Below, in pieces: positions 31,930 to 39,267 of a stretch of DNA of 40,126 bases. Made by a program: the position numbers and the translations under genes. A model generated the notes under the pieces. The model was not told the origin of the DNA. It did not search any database and saw only the letters and a list, made by a program, of their open reading frames with translations. The DNA is taken from assembly GCA_946538425.1 (NCBI GenBank), contig CAMNGM010000004.1:1-40126 (forward strand), read 5' to 3'. This DNA comes from an uncultured Bacteroidales bacterium (lineage in GTDB: Bacteria > Bacteroidota > Bacteroidia > Bacteroidales > UBA932). Each line of letters begins with the position of its first letter. The first letter of the stretch is position 1.

Positions 31930-33186
31930 TTATTGTATCTGTTTCAGTACTTTCCGGGCCTCGGCGAGGATTTCCGCCTCGCCGGGGACGACGCGGTCCC
32001 GCATCACGAAACGTCCGTTCGCGATGACCGAGGAGATGGTGTCGCTGTGCGCGGCGTACACGAGGTTCGCGAGGAAGGATCCCGGAGAGATGAAGTAGGA
32101 GTTGTCGATGTCCACGATGGAGAGGTCCGCGACGGCGCCTTCCCGGACCACGCCGGTGTCCAGGCCGAGCGCCCGGGCGCCGTTCACGGTGGCGGCGTCC
32201 ATCAGTTCGTGGAGCGGCATCGCTGACGGGTCGTTCTCCCAGGCCTTCTGGAAGAGGGCCGTCGTCTTCATCGTCTCGAGCATGTCCAGGTTGTTGGAGG
32301 AGGAGGCGCCGTCCGTGCCCAGGCAGATGTTCGCGCCGGCGCTTTTCAGGTCGTCGTAGCGGAAGCGGTAGCCGGAGGCGAGCTTCGCGTTGGAGTTGAT
32401 GTTGTGCACGCAGTTCACCCGGTGCCGGCCGAGGAGTTCCACGTCGTGGTCGCTGAGCCAGATGGTGTGCGCCGCGACCACGTGCGGCCCCAGCACGCCC
32501 AGCGAATCGAGGTACTCGGTGGGGGAGAGCCCGTTATGGGCCTTCCGGCAGTCGATGTTCTCCTTCTCGGTCTCGGAGATGTGGATGTGCAGCTTCATCC
32601 CGTGGTCCTCGGCGAACTGGCTGGCCCAGAGGATCATTTCCTCGCTGACGGTGTAGACCGCGTGGACGGCCATCGCCAGGTGGGAGGCGTCGTCCCACTC
32701 CTTCGAGAGCTCGTAGAGTTCGATGCACTTGCGCTTCTGCTTCTCGGCGATCGCCTTGTCGAACCGGTCCAGGATGACGAACGAGATGTAGGGGCGGATG
32801 CCCATCTCCACGGCGGCCTGCCGCGCGAACGGGGCGAACCAGTACATGTCGTTGAAGGTGGTGGTGCCGCTGCGGATCATCTCCAGGCAGGCGGCCTTCG
32901 TGCCCCAGTAGATGAACTCCTCGTCCATCTTCGCCTCCATCTCCCAGATCTTCGAGAGCCAGTCGTGCAGGGGAACGTCCTCGGTGACGCCGCGCAGCAT
33001 GATCATCGCCGCGTGCGTGTGCATATTGATGAATCCCGGGATGACGGCCTTGCCGGCGCAGTCCACGGTCTCGTCGGCGACGAGGCCCTCCGTCTCGGGG
33101 AAGGGGAGGATACGGTGGATGCGCCGCCCCTGGATGAAGAGGTTCACCGGGGCGCCGTCCAGTTGGATGTTCCGCAGAAGTATCAT
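31930..33186 (-). CDS. mtaD: 5'-methylthioadenosine / S-adenosylhomocysteine deaminase-type amidohydrolase
   Basis: A 418-aa cytoplasmic metal-dependent deaminase (amidohydrolase superfamily, ATZ/TRZ branch), probably turning MTA, SAH or adenosine into the inosine analogue. Metal and catalytic motifs are FINMHTHAAM (His56, His58), HIHISETEKEN, VAAHTIWLSD and GTDGASSSNNLDM. A small beta domain is made from both ends (MILLRNIQL and ADLSIVDIDN). It is the first gene of a three-gene set with two purine nucleoside phosphorylases. A terminator of the upstream gene ends 12 bp before its start and no TAnnTTTG box is visible, so its promoter is unclear. Other deaminases of this branch cannot be excluded. 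Confidence 0.88.
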   Translation of the reverse strand: MILLRNIQLDGAPVNLFIQGRRIHRILPFPETEGLVADETVDCAGKAVIPGFINMHTHAAMIMLRGVTEDVPLHDWLSKIWEMEAKMDEEFIYWGTKAACLEMIRSGTTTFNDMYWFAPFARQAAVEMGIRPYISFVILDRFDKAIAEKQKRKCIELYELSKEWDDASHLAMAVHAVYTVSEEMILWASQFAEDHGMKLHIHISETEKENIDCRKAHNGLSPTEYLDSLGVLGPHVVAAHTIWLSDHDVELLGRHRVNCVHNINSNAKLASGYRFRYDDLKSAGANICLGTDGASSSNNLDMLETMKTTALFQKAWENDPSAMPLHELMDAATVNGARALGLDTGVVREGAVADLSIVDIDNSYFISPGSFLANLVYAAHSDTISSVIANGRFVMRDRVVPGEAEILAEARKVLKQIQ

Positions 33187-33197
33187 AGTCCGGAGTC

Positions 33198-33227
33198 AAA
33201 AAAACCGGCAGCGCGCGGGCGGCCGGT
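33198..33227 (-). terminator. Terminator of the PUR-like gene
   Basis: Stem ACCGGC/GCCGGT (33204-33209 with 33222-33227) with a GC-rich loop, followed on the minus strand by seven T. It lies 7 bp after the PUR-like stop and just upstream of mtaD. Confidence 0.75.
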
Positions 33228-33234
33228 CCAAGGT

Positions 33235-33594
33235 CTAGAATTCGTCGAAGTTGACGTCGGTGAAGGACTTGCCCGGGGCGTCTTCGGCGCTGTTTCCGCG
33301 GGGGTCGGCCTGGCCGAGGCGGGCGCGGATGAACGCGACCGCGTCCTCCAGCCCTTCGGCGAACTTTTCGAAGTCCTCCTTGTAGAGGAAAATCTTGTGC
33401 TTGTCGTAGGAGAAAGTGCCGTCGTGCTCCTGGCGGCGCTTGCTTTCCGTGATGGTCAGATAGAAATCGTTGTTACCCTTCGTGGCCTTGACATCGAAAA
33501 AGTAGGTACGCTTTCCGGCACGGACCGGCTTCGAATAGACGTCTTCCGTGTTTCGCTCCTGGGCGCGGGCCCTCTCGTAATCTTCACTGTACAT
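33235..33594 (-). CDS. PUR-like (DUF3276) nucleic-acid-binding protein
   Basis: A 119-aa cytoplasmic protein of the DUF3276/PUR family, typical of Bacteroidota and a few other groups. The PUR fold is seen in KRTYFFDVKATKGNNDFYLT, then ITESKRR and HKIFLYKEDFEKFAEGLEDA, the beta-beta-beta-alpha unit that binds single-stranded DNA or RNA. The C-terminal tail is disordered and acidic (SFTDVNFDEF). It is transcribed alone from the box at 33623-33630 and ends at its own terminator. Cellular role unknown. Confidence 0.9.
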   Translation of the reverse strand: MYSEDYERARAQERNTEDVYSKPVRAGKRTYFFDVKATKGNNDFYLTITESKRRQEHDGTFSYDKHKIFLYKEDFEKFAEGLEDAVAFIRARLGQADPRGNSAEDAPGKSFTDVNFDEF

Positions 33595-33622
33595 AGCTAT
33601 GTCCTTAAATTCGATTTGTTCA

Positions 33623-33630
33623 CAAATGTA
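33623..33630 (-). promoter_or_regulatory. Promoter box TACATTTG for the PUR-like gene
   Basis: A minus-strand TAnnTTTG box 28 bp upstream of ATG 33594, divergent from the nusB promoter. Confidence 0.65.
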
Positions 33631-33651
33631 GGGAAATTATTTAAAAAACAC

Positions 33652-33659
33652 TAACTTTG
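33652..33659 (+). promoter_or_regulatory. Promoter box TAACTTTG for the nusB operon
   Basis: A plus-strand TAnnTTTG box 19 bp before ATG 33679. The leader would be about 13 nt. Its position rules out much longer upstream starts. Confidence 0.7.
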
Positions 33660-33678
33660 TACAAATTATTTGAAAGCT

Positions 33679-34644
33679 ATGCTGAATCGAAGAATTCTGC
33701 GGATCAAGGCCTTCAAAGTCCTGTATTCCTATGCCGAAAACCGGTCGATGACTTTGAACGAAGCCCTCTCCGCCCTGGATATTTCCTGCGAGGCGACGCG
33801 GGACCTCTACCTGCTGATGCTCTCCATCGTCGGCCCGCTCACGGCGGAGGCCGCGCGGCGCGCGGAGGCGGCCCGGAACAAGTTCAACCCCACCGAGGAA
33901 GAGCTCCATCCGAACCTCAAGTTTGTCCGCAACGCCCTCGCCCCGCTCCTGGACGGGGACCCCGACTTCCAGAAGCTCCTGGAACGCAAGAAACTTTCCT
34001 GGGACCAGGACGACGCCCTGGTGAACCAGCTCTACGAGTCGGTCGTCACCCGTCCGTACTACGCCGCCTACCTGGCGGATCCGGAGGTCTCCCTCGCGCA
34101 GGACATCCGCATCTTCAAGAAGGTCTTCGAGCACGAATTCGAGGACAACGACGCCCTCTGGCAGATCCTGGAGGACCGCTCCATCTACTGGACGGACGAC
34201 CTTCCCTACGTCCTCACGCAGGTCATCCGCAGCCTGGACGAGATCGGCCGCGCCGGCCACTGGGAGCTTCCGCCCCTGTACCAGAGCGACATCCTCGCCG
34301 CGCAGGGCAAGTCCGTGGACAGCGACGGCCAGTTCGTCAAGCGCCTGCTGACCGCGGCGTTCGGCCGCTTCTCCGAGTATTATGACAAGGTGGCCGGCTC
34401 CGTCCGGGGCTGGGACCGCGACCGGCTCTTCACCACGGACATCGTCCTCATCGCGATGGGCCTCGCCGAGGCCGAGACCTTCCCGGAAATCCCCGTGAAG
34501 GTCACCATCAACGAGTACGTGGAAATCTCCAAGTTCTACTCCACCCCCAAAAGCCGCTCCTTCGTGAACGGTCTCCTGGACCGACTGGTCAAGGAAAGCG
34601 AGGCCGAAGGCCGCATCCGCAAGGCGGGCAAGGGGCTCCTTTAG
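33679..34644 (+). CDS. nusB: Transcription antitermination factor NusB, long Bacteroidota form
   Basis: An RNA-binding factor of the rRNA antitermination complex (with NusE/S10), 321 aa. This is roughly twice the E. coli protein, as usual for Bacteroidota. The start MLNRRILRIKAFKVLYSYAE carries the NusB N-terminal arginine-rich motif. The classical NusB core lies in the C-terminal half, with RDRLFTTDIVLIAMGLAEAE, then PEIPVKVTINEYVEISKFY and SRSFVNGLLDRL. The in-frame TTG 9 bp upstream is rejected in favour of the ATG. It is the first gene of nusB-yajC-ybbR-coaE. Confidence 0.95.
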   Translation: MLNRRILRIKAFKVLYSYAENRSMTLNEALSALDISCEATRDLYLLMLSIVGPLTAEAARRAEAARNKFNPTEEELHPNLKFVRNALAPLLDGDPDFQKLLERKKLSWDQDDALVNQLYESVVTRPYYAAYLADPEVSLAQDIRIFKKVFEHEFEDNDALWQILEDRSIYWTDDLPYVLTQVIRSLDEIGRAGHWELPPLYQSDILAAQGKSVDSDGQFVKRLLTAAFGRFSEYYDKVAGSVRGWDRDRLFTTDIVLIAMGLAEAETFPEIPVKVTINEYVEISKFYSTPKSRSFVNGLLDRLVKESEAEGRIRKAGKGLL

Positions 34645-34662
34645 CAAACTCAGAAAAACAGA

Positions 34663-34995
34663 ATGTATATGAAGACTCTTTTCCTTCTTCTCCAGGCCCA
34701 GGCTCCTGCGCAGGGCCAGCCGGGTGGCGGCGCCTCGATGTGGATCCTCCTCCTGCTGATGTTCGTGGTGATGTATTTCTTCATGATCCGTCCGCAGCGC
34801 AAGCAGCAGAAAGAGCTCGAGGCCTTCCAGAACTCCCTCAAGAAGGGTGACAAGGTGATCATCGGCAACAGCGGCATCTTCGGCGAGATCGTCGAGGTGA
34901 ACGACCGCACGGCCCTCGTCCGCGTGGACGGCGACACCAAGCTCCGCGTCGCGAAGCAGGTCCTCACCAAGGATATGACCGACAACCAGCAGTAG
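34663..34995 (+). CDS. yajC: Preprotein translocase subunit YajC
   Basis: A 110-aa inner-membrane accessory protein of SecDF. A Gln/Gly-rich N-terminus is followed by one transmembrane helix (MWILLLLMFVVMYFFMIRPQ) with the hallmark FMIRPQRKQQKE. A cytoplasmic SH3-like part follows, with LKKGDKVIIGNSGIFGEI and VRVDGDTKLRVAKQVL. ATG 34669 (MKTLFLLLQ) is an equally good start. It lies 18 bp after nusB and 13 bp before ybbR. secDF is not in this window. Confidence 0.95.
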   Translation: MYMKTLFLLLQAQAPAQGQPGGGASMWILLLLMFVVMYFFMIRPQRKQQKELEAFQNSLKKGDKVIIGNSGIFGEIVEVNDRTALVRVDGDTKLRVAKQVLTKDMTDNQQ

Positions 34996-35008
34996 GCGTC
35001 TCCCTTCC

Positions 35009-35965
35009 GTGAAACGGAAATTCCGGCTGCCGCTTCGGGGCAGGGAGTGGCTCCTTTTCGCCACCTCCCTGGTCCTTGCCGTGCTGATCTGGTTCCTCAG
35101 CAACCTGTCCCGGTCCTATTCGGGCGTGCTGGGGGTTCCCGTCGTCGCGGAATGCAACCTGCAAGGCTACAGCAACGTTTCGTCCAACGCCCCGATGCTC
35201 TCCGCCCGCTGCCGCGCGGAGGGTTTCCGGCTCCTGCGGGAGGGAACCCGCCGGTCTCGCCGGCCCGTCCGGGTCGCCTTCGACCGGGCGGACCTCCGCC
35301 ACGGTTCGGGCGAGCGTTTCTACGTCACGGGCAACGTGATGAACAACTACCTGCGGCAGATCTTCGGGGACAAGGTGGACGTGGAGGACATCGTCACGGA
35401 CACGCTCTTCTTCGTCTTCTCCCAGGAGAACAACAAGCGTGTCCCCGTCAATTTCGCCGGCGATTTCACCTACCGTTCCCAGTATATGGCCTCCGGCCCG
35501 CTCAAGATCACGCCGGATTCGGTGACCGTGTACGGCGAACAGGCGCGGCTGGACCTGGTGGACCACGTGTCCACGGCCCAGATCTTCGTGGATGACGTCC
35601 ACGAGGCGCAGCACGGGACCCTCCGTCTGCGCAAGATCAAGGGCGTGCGCCTCTCGGACGAGGAAATCTCCTACGAGCTTCCGGTCTCCCGCTTCGTGGA
35701 GATCCGTTCCGAGCTGCCCGTCTCGGTCCGCAACGTGCCCTCCGGCCACCACCTGGACGTTTTCCCGTCCCGGGCGACCGTCGTCCTGCACTGCACCTTC
35801 CCGGTCAGCCGCGACCCGCTCGCGTCCTTCGGCCTGTACATCGACTACGAGGACTTCGCCTCCTCCATTTCGGGGCGCTGTGTGCCCCGCGTCCGGGAAC
35901 TTCCTTCCGGAGTGCTCGACTACCGGGTGGAGCCGGCCGTCTTCGACTGCATCGAGACCGACTGA
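35009..35965 (+). CDS. YbbR-like protein
   Basis: A 318-aa membrane-anchored protein with one N-terminal helix (WLLFATSLVLAVLIWFLSNL) and YbbR-type beta repeats outside the membrane, for example LKITPDSVTVYGEQARLDLV and later VPSGHHLDVFPSRATVVL. In Firmicutes such proteins (CdaR) regulate the cyclase CdaA, but no cdaA is adjacent here. The start is GTG 35009 (MKRKFRLPLRG), a basic stretch before the helix and the only good start before the helix. It lies between yajC and coaE as in other Bacteroidota. Its role in this group is not established. Confidence 0.9.
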   Translation: MKRKFRLPLRGREWLLFATSLVLAVLIWFLSNLSRSYSGVLGVPVVAECNLQGYSNVSSNAPMLSARCRAEGFRLLREGTRRSRRPVRVAFDRADLRHGSGERFYVTGNVMNNYLRQIFGDKVDVEDIVTDTLFFVFSQENNKRVPVNFAGDFTYRSQYMASGPLKITPDSVTVYGEQARLDLVDHVSTAQIFVDDVHEAQHGTLRLRKIKGVRLSDEEISYELPVSRFVEIRSELPVSVRNVPSGHHLDVFPSRATVVLHCTFPVSRDPLASFGLYIDYEDFASSISGRCVPRVRELPSGVLDYRVEPAVFDCIETD

Positions 35966-35969
35966 TCCG

Positions 35970-36578
35970 ATGAAGACGGTCATCCTTACCGGGGGAATGG
36001 GCAGCGGCAAGTCCGCCGTCGCCGCCGTGCTCAAGGCGCGGGGCGTGCCCGTGTACGACTCCGATTCCCGGACCAAGTCCCTGTACGACCGCGACCCCGC
36101 CCTCGTCGGGCGGCTGGAGGAGGCGCTGGGCGCCGGCCTCCGGAACGCGGAGGGCCGCCTGGACCGCGCGAAACTTGCGTCCCTCATCTTCTCGGACCCG
36201 CAGCGGAAGGCCGCCGTGGAGGCGATCGTCCATCCCGCCGTCCTGGCGGATTTCCGCCGATGGAAGCGCTGGCAGCGCCCGAAGGGATGGACCTACGGCC
36301 CCGTGCCCTTCGTCGTGCTGGAATCGGCCATCATCCTCTCCTGCCCGGTCTTCGACGGGGTGGGCGACCGGACGGTCCTGGTGGACGCGCCCGAAGCGGT
36401 GCGCCTCGCCCGTTCCGTGGCCCGGGACGGCTCGGATCCCGAATCGGCCCTCCGCCGCATCCGAGGGCAGCGTTTCGACCTCTCCCGCGTGGACGCCGTC
36501 CTCCGGAACGACGGCCCGCTCCAGGCCCTTTCCGCGGAGACGGACCGCGTATTTCTGAATTTATTCCTATCTTTGTAA
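35970..36578 (+). CDS. coaE: Dephospho-CoA kinase
   Basis: The last step of coenzyme A synthesis, 202 aa. P-loop GGMGSGKS (8-15), then VYDSDSRTKSLY (substrate site), LASLIFSDPQRK with VEAIVHPAV, VVLESAIILSC, and the lid region RSVARDGSDPESALRRIRGQ. It starts 4 bp after the ybbR-like stop. Its last codons (LFLSL and stop) contain the promoter box TATCTTTG for the next gene, which limits how this C-terminus can change. Confidence 0.95.
   Translation: MKTVILTGGMGSGKSAVAAVLKARGVPVYDSDSRTKSLYDRDPALVGRLEEALGAGLRNAEGRLDRAKLASLIFSDPQRKAAVEAIVHPAVLADFRRWKRWQRPKGWTYGPVPFVVLESAIILSCPVFDGVGDRTVLVDAPEAVRLARSVARDGSDPESALRRIRGQRFDLSRVDAVLRNDGPLQALSAETDRVFLNLFLSL
36568..36575 (+). promoter_or_regulatory. 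Promoter box TATCTTTG inside the coaE 3' end
   Basis: A TAnnTTTG box within codons of the last residues of coaE, ending at the base before its TAA. The ATG of the DUF5606 gene is 23 bp downstream, so the second half of the cluster (DUF5606, rimO, DUF6340, ygiQ-like) can be transcribed on its own. Confidence 0.65.
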
Positions 36579-36598
36579 ACTCTAAAACAGTAGCATAT

Positions 36599-37024
36599 AT
36601 GAAAACCGACCTTGCCAAAATCCTTTCCGTCCGCGGCCAGCGCGGACTGTTCTCCTATATCGCCCAGTCGCGCAACGGCGCCATCGCGGAATCCCTCCGC
36701 GACCACAAGCGCACGAACTTCGCGGCGAACGCCGGCATCACCACCCTTGCGGACATCTCCATCTACACGCAGGAAGGGGAATTGAAGCTCAAGGAAGTCT
36801 TCCTCAAGCTCCAGTCCGTCCTCGGCGACGCCGACGCCCCGTCCTCCAAGGCCGACACCGAGGAGATCAAGGCCCTCTTCGAGAAGGCCGTCCCCGACTA
36901 CGACGGCGACCGTTTCTACGTGTCCCACATGAAAAAGGTCGTGGACTGGTACAACGAGTTGAAGAACTTCGCTTCCCTCGACTTCGTGGAAGAGGACGAG
37001 GAGGCCACCGAGCCCGAGGCATAA
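36599..37024 (+). CDS. DUF5606 family protein
   Basis: A 141-aa cytoplasmic protein of a family restricted to Bacteroidota, function unknown. The conserved N-terminal part reads DLAKILSVRGQRGLFSYIAQ, then AESLRDHKRTNF and TLADISIYTQEGE. A helical region follows, ending VDWYNELKNFASLDF, and then an acidic tail (EEDEEATEPEA). The start is the ATG at 36599, 23 bp after the promoter box. rimO begins at the base after the stop, so the two are likely coupled. Confidence 0.9.
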   Translation: MKTDLAKILSVRGQRGLFSYIAQSRNGAIAESLRDHKRTNFAANAGITTLADISIYTQEGELKLKEVFLKLQSVLGDADAPSSKADTEEIKALFEKAVPDYDGDRFYVSHMKKVVDWYNELKNFASLDFVEEDEEATEPEA

Positions 37025-38344
37025 ATGCCTACCCTGCAGGTCATCACCCTGGGGTGCTCCAAGAACACGGTGGACACGGAACACCTCCTGTACCAGGTGC
37101 GGGACTCTTATGAGATCGTGCCGGAGGAGGAAGTGCGCCCCGTCGACGTCCAACTGATCAACACCTGCGGCTTCATCGGCGACGCGAAGGAACAGTCCGT
37201 CCAGACCATCCTCGCCTCGGTCCAGCGCAAGAAAGAAGGGGAGATCGGGCGCCTGCTGGTGTTCGGCTGCCTTTCCCAGCGCTACAGCCGCGAGATGCCG
37301 GACCTCATCCCGGAGGTGGACGGCTGGTTCGGCGCGCGGGACCTGGATCCTCTCGTCCGCGCGCTCGGCTGCCGGCCCGATCCGGCCTCGGCGCACCGCC
37401 GCGTCCGCACGGACGGCATCCATCCCTACGCCTACCTCAAGATCTCGGAGGGCTGCGACCGGCGCTGCTCCTACTGCGCGATCCCGCTCATCCGCGGTCC
37501 CCACAGGTCCGTGCCGATGGAAACGCTCGTGAAGGAGGCGGAGGAACTTGCCGCGCAGGGCGTCAGGGAGCTGGTGATCATAGCCCAGGACACGACCTAC
37601 TACGGCCTGGACCTGTACAAGAAACGCTCGCTTGCCCAGCTGCTCCGCCGCCTTTCCGCCGTGGAAGGCATCGAGTGGCTCCGCATCCACTACTCCTATC
37701 CGGCCGATTTCCCGGAGGACGTGCTGGACGAGATGGCAAGCAATCCGAAGGTCTGCCGCTATATGGACATCCCCCTGCAGCACATCTCCGACCCGGTCCT
37801 GGACAAGATGCACCGTCACGTGGACGGGGCCTGGACGCGGGAGCTCATCCGCCGGATGCGGGAGAAAGTCCCCGGCGTGGTCCTTCGCACGACGATGATC
37901 GTGGGCCATCCCGGCGAGACCCCGTACGCCTTCCGGCAGCTGCTCCAATTCGTGGAGGAAGCCCGTTTCGAACGCCTCGGCGCCTTCACCTATTCCGAGG
38001 AGGAAGGCACTTTCGGGGCGAACCATTTCGACGACGCGATCACCCCGCGGACGAAGAAATTGCGCCTTTCCCGCCTGATGGAACTCCAGCGTGGCATTTC
38101 TCTTGCATACAATCTGTCTCGTGTGGGGACGGAAGTCCGCGTCCTGGCGGACGACTTCGTGGACGGCGTCTTCGTGTGCCGCAGCGAATTCGAAAGCCCG
38201 GAGGTGGACGGCGAGATCCTGGTGAAGTACGATCCGGACCTTTTTGACGGCGTGGAGCCCTGGTCCCTGGTCGGCAGCTTCTTCCGGGTGAAGGTCGTCT
38301 CCGCCGACGAGTATGATTTGACTGCAGAACTTGTGGAATTATGA
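37025..38344 (+). CDS. rimO: Ribosomal protein S12 methylthiotransferase RimO
   Basis: Radical SAM enzyme that adds a methylthio group to the conserved Asp of ribosomal protein S12, 439 aa. The N-terminal UPF0004 domain has VITLGCSKNTVDTE and LINTCGFIGDAKEQS for the second iron-sulfur cluster. The radical SAM cluster motif CDRRCSYC (Cys144, 148, 151) is followed by PLIRGPHRS. The C-terminal TRAM domain begins around GTEVRVLADDF. It starts directly after the DUF5606 stop and overlaps the DUF6340 gene by 4 bp (ATGA). Confidence 0.96.
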   Translation: MPTLQVITLGCSKNTVDTEHLLYQVRDSYEIVPEEEVRPVDVQLINTCGFIGDAKEQSVQTILASVQRKKEGEIGRLLVFGCLSQRYSREMPDLIPEVDGWFGARDLDPLVRALGCRPDPASAHRRVRTDGIHPYAYLKISEGCDRRCSYCAIPLIRGPHRSVPMETLVKEAEELAAQGVRELVIIAQDTTYYGLDLYKKRSLAQLLRRLSAVEGIEWLRIHYSYPADFPEDVLDEMASNPKVCRYMDIPLQHISDPVLDKMHRHVDGAWTRELIRRMREKVPGVVLRTTMIVGHPGETPYAFRQLLQFVEEARFERLGAFTYSEEEGTFGANHFDDAITPRTKKLRLSRLMELQRGISLAYNLSRVGTEVRVLADDFVDGVFVCRSEFESPEVDGEILVKYDPDLFDGVEPWSLVGSFFRVKVVSADEYDLTAELVEL

Positions 38345-39267
38345 GAAGATTCACCCTGACCTTGGGGCTCGCCGCCCTGGCGCTGGCCGCTTGTTCGCCC
38401 CAGACTCTGACCTTCAGCGTCGAGATGCGCCATCCGTCGAAATCCGGCATCGACCTCAGCCGGAAGTCGATGTCCGTCGTGTATATGGACGACGGGCAGG
38501 CGGACACCACTTTCAGCAACGGCGTGGCCTCCAGCCTCGCCCGCTGTCTCGAGGAAGACTATTTCGCCGGCAACGAGGCCATCGGCGTGTACAAGATCCC
38601 GGTGGACTCCGTGTCCCTGGACCTGATGCACGGCCTGGTGATGGACAGCGGCGACGATGTCGTCTTCCTGCTGGGACCGCCCGCCTTCGGAGACGTTGTC
38701 TTGACGGAACTCGTGTCCGTGAAGAACCCCGTGAGCGTGGATTCCGCCTTCGTCTCCAACGCGCAGCTTCCCTACAACGCGAAGCTCTTCGTCTATGACA
38801 GTATGGGCAAGGAGGACGAACTGCACGTCTTCCGCGGCAGCAGCATCCTTCGCACCCAGGTTTTCTCCAACGGTGTGACCGCGAAGGAATTCCTGAAGGA
38901 GAAGGCCTTGAAGTCCAAGGACTGGGGCGCGGAGCTGGTCGGCAGGCAGATCTCGAACCGGTTCGTCCCTACCTGGAAAGAGGAGGCATATTCGGTGTAT
39001 TACTACGAGGGCTGGGACGACGATTGGATCACCGCCGCCTCCTATGCCTACGAGATGAAATGGAAAAGGGCCGCTGACATCTGGATGAAGAAAGTCAACG
39101 ACAACAATATCGGCAAGCGCGCCTGCGCCTGCTACAACACGGCGCTGGCCTTCTATATGATGGGCGACCTGGGTCTTGCCGCCAAGTGGCTGGACCGCTC
39201 CGACCAGTACGGGTCGACCGACCTCACGCCGGGGCTTCGCAAGAAGATCGAGGCCCGCAAGAGATAG
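38341..39267 (+). CDS. DUF6340 lipoprotein
   Basis: A 308-aa predicted lipoprotein (lipobox ALAAC, Cys18), probably of the DUF6340 family known mainly from Bacteroidota; function unknown. The first part is beta-rich (LSRKSMSVVYMDDGQADTTF). The C-terminal 100 residues are helical and TPR-like (AASYAYEMKWKRAADIWMKK, then NTALAFYMMGDLGLAAKWLD). It overlaps rimO by 4 bp and ends directly before the ATG of the ygiQ-like gene, so it is part of a tightly packed transcript. Confidence 0.85.
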   Translation: MRRFTLTLGLAALALAACSPQTLTFSVEMRHPSKSGIDLSRKSMSVVYMDDGQADTTFSNGVASSLARCLEEDYFAGNEAIGVYKIPVDSVSLDLMHGLVMDSGDDVVFLLGPPAFGDVVLTELVSVKNPVSVDSAFVSNAQLPYNAKLFVYDSMGKEDELHVFRGSSILRTQVFSNGVTAKEFLKEKALKSKDWGAELVGRQISNRFVPTWKEEAYSVYYYEGWDDDWITAASYAYEMKWKRAADIWMKKVNDNNIGKRACACYNTALAFYMMGDLGLAAKWLDRSDQYGSTDLTPGLRKKIEARKR

